A stretch of DNA of 13,742 nt, taken from NCBI GenBank assembly GCA_039931435.1, contig JBDTRY010000089.1, positions 1 through 13,742 of the forward strand, written 5' to 3'. Position 1 is the first letter of the stretch. Every line of letters starts with the position of its first letter. Shown here piece after piece: positions 13,095 through 13,742 of the stretch. Below the pieces are notes generated by a model, which was not told the origin of the DNA, searched no databases, and saw only the letters and a program-made list of their open reading frames with translations. The position numbers and the translations under genes are program-made. This DNA is from JBDTRY01 sp039931435. GTDB lineage: Bacteria; Acidobacteriota; Thermoanaerobaculia; Gp7-AA8.

Positions 13095-13679
13095 ATGACA
13101 TTCATCAACTACGCGGCCCGCGAGATCAACTGCAAGATCGTCTATTACGGTCCCGGTCTCTGCGGCAAGACCACGAACCTTCAGTACATCTACGAGAAGA
13201 CCAATCCCCAGGCCAAAGGCAAGCTCATTTCCCTGGCCACGGAGACGGACCGCACGCTATTTTTCGACTTCCTGCCCCTCGATCTGGGAACCGTGCGCGG
13301 ATTCAGGACGCGCTTTCACCTTTACACCGTTCCCGGTCAGGTCTTCTATGACGCCTCCCGCAGGCTCATCCTGAAAGGCGTCGATGGCGTGATTTTCGTC
13401 GCCGACTCTCAGGAAATGCGCATGGAAGCGAACTTCGAATCGATTCAGAACCTGGAGACGAACCTGAAGGATCAGGGCTACGATCTGGCCAGAATCCCCT
13501 ACGCCCTCCAGCTCAACAAACGCGACCTTCCTACAGCCCTTCCTCCCGACGAGTTGTACCAGCAGCTCAACTACAAGGGTGAACCGACATTCGAGGCCGT
13601 GGCCCGGGAAGGCATCGGCGTTTTCGACACGCTGAAATCGGTGGCAAAGCTCGTGCTTACCGAACTCAAAAAGAAGTAG
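13095..13679 (+). CDS. mglA: MglA, Ras-like polarity GTPase
   Basis: A 194-aa small GTPase very like Myxococcus MglA, which sets the leading pole and directs type IV pili and gliding complexes. The P-loop is GPGLCGKTT (19-27). Arg-53 in ETDRTLFFDFLPL corresponds to the catalytic arginine. The PM3 region reads TVPGQ, with Thr-78 replacing the usual Asp and Gln-82 kept; this is a hallmark of the MglA family. The NKxD motif is NKRD (141-144). The C-terminus VFDTLKSVAKLVLTELKKK is conserved. ATG at 13095 is fixed by the family N-terminus MTFINYAAREINCKI. No clear Shine-Dalgarno precedes it, and an open frame upstream overlapping mglB is not coding. Confidence 0.97.
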   Translation: MTFINYAAREINCKIVYYGPGLCGKTTNLQYIYEKTNPQAKGKLISLATETDRTLFFDFLPLDLGTVRGFRTRFHLYTVPGQVFYDASRRLILKGVDGVIFVADSQEMRMEANFESIQNLETNLKDQGYDLARIPYALQLNKRDLPTALPPDELYQQLNYKGEPTFEAVAREGIGVFDTLKSVAKLVLTELKKK

Positions 13680-13742
13680 CGCCTCTCGGAGTCTGCGCGG
13701 CAGAAAAGGCGCCCTGCTGCGAAAGCGGATCGGCGGCCCACA
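13680..13742. other. Downstream edge of mglA, nothing recognised
   Basis: These 63 bases after the mglA stop hold no clear terminator hairpin with a T-tract, and no start codon with a supported gene. Confidence 0.4.

Noticed and set aside
12323..13108. Minus-strand 261-aa ORF
   Set aside because: Antisense to mglB and the end of recR, both firmly identified.
1..13742. CRISPR array, IS element, prophage or attachment site
   Set aside because: No regularly spaced repeats, transposase or integrase motifs, or direct-repeat remnants of the tRNA ends were seen.

Overview
The window comes from a GC-rich, probably Gram-negative bacterium. Its MglA and MglB are close to the Myxococcus polarity pair. 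It also carries Flp/Tad pilus genes, a GspE/PilB-type ATPase and two membrane-anchored FHA proteins. These traits together suggest Myxococcota or another former deltaproteobacterial group, Acidobacteriota, or a related candidate phylum. This placement is inference; no 16S or lineage marker is present.

Region 1 (1-1777, minus strand) is the front of a Flp/Tad pilus operon. In transcription order it holds three Flp prepilins, a TadV/CpaA-type prepilin peptidase and a TadE-like pseudopilin, and it probably continues beyond base 1. A perfect 14-bp hairpin separates the second and third pilin genes. Region 2 (1778-1910) is a compact divergent control region with overlapping promoter elements and a small dyad. 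Region 3 (1911-4118, plus) encodes a 735-aa FHA, transmembrane, coiled-coil, CsgG/FlgT-like and SH3 protein, followed by a clear intrinsic terminator. Region 4 (about 4243-5658, plus) is a polytopic membrane protein of unknown function with no standard start codon. Region 5 (5672-8448, minus) is a two-gene operon of a GspE/PilB-type ATPase and a second FHA membrane protein whose FHA domain lacks the usual phosphopeptide-binding residues.

Region 6 (8570-12420, plus) is an information-processing block: tRNA-Arg(ACG), tadA (tRNA adenosine deaminase), tRNA-Ser(CGA), tRNA-Ser(GGA), the small SRP RNA, dnaX, ybaB and recR. Most of this order matches the tadA-scr-dnaX-yaaK-recR segment of Bacillus subtilis. 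The tRNA just before tadA is the substrate of the TadA enzyme. Region 7 (12471-13679, plus) is mglB-mglA behind a good sigma70-like promoter.

Two themes stand out. One is surface-appendage and polarity machinery (Flp pilins, secretion ATPase, FHA scaffolds, MglAB). The other is a conserved housekeeping block. No phage, IS element, CRISPR array or defence island is visible. No stretch longer than about 300 bases lacks a gene; the longest gap is 8449-8657. The most unusual elements are the FHA/CsgG-like/SH3 protein facing the pilin operon, the ATPase paired with a degenerate FHA protein, and the tRNA-Arg(ACG)-tadA linkage.
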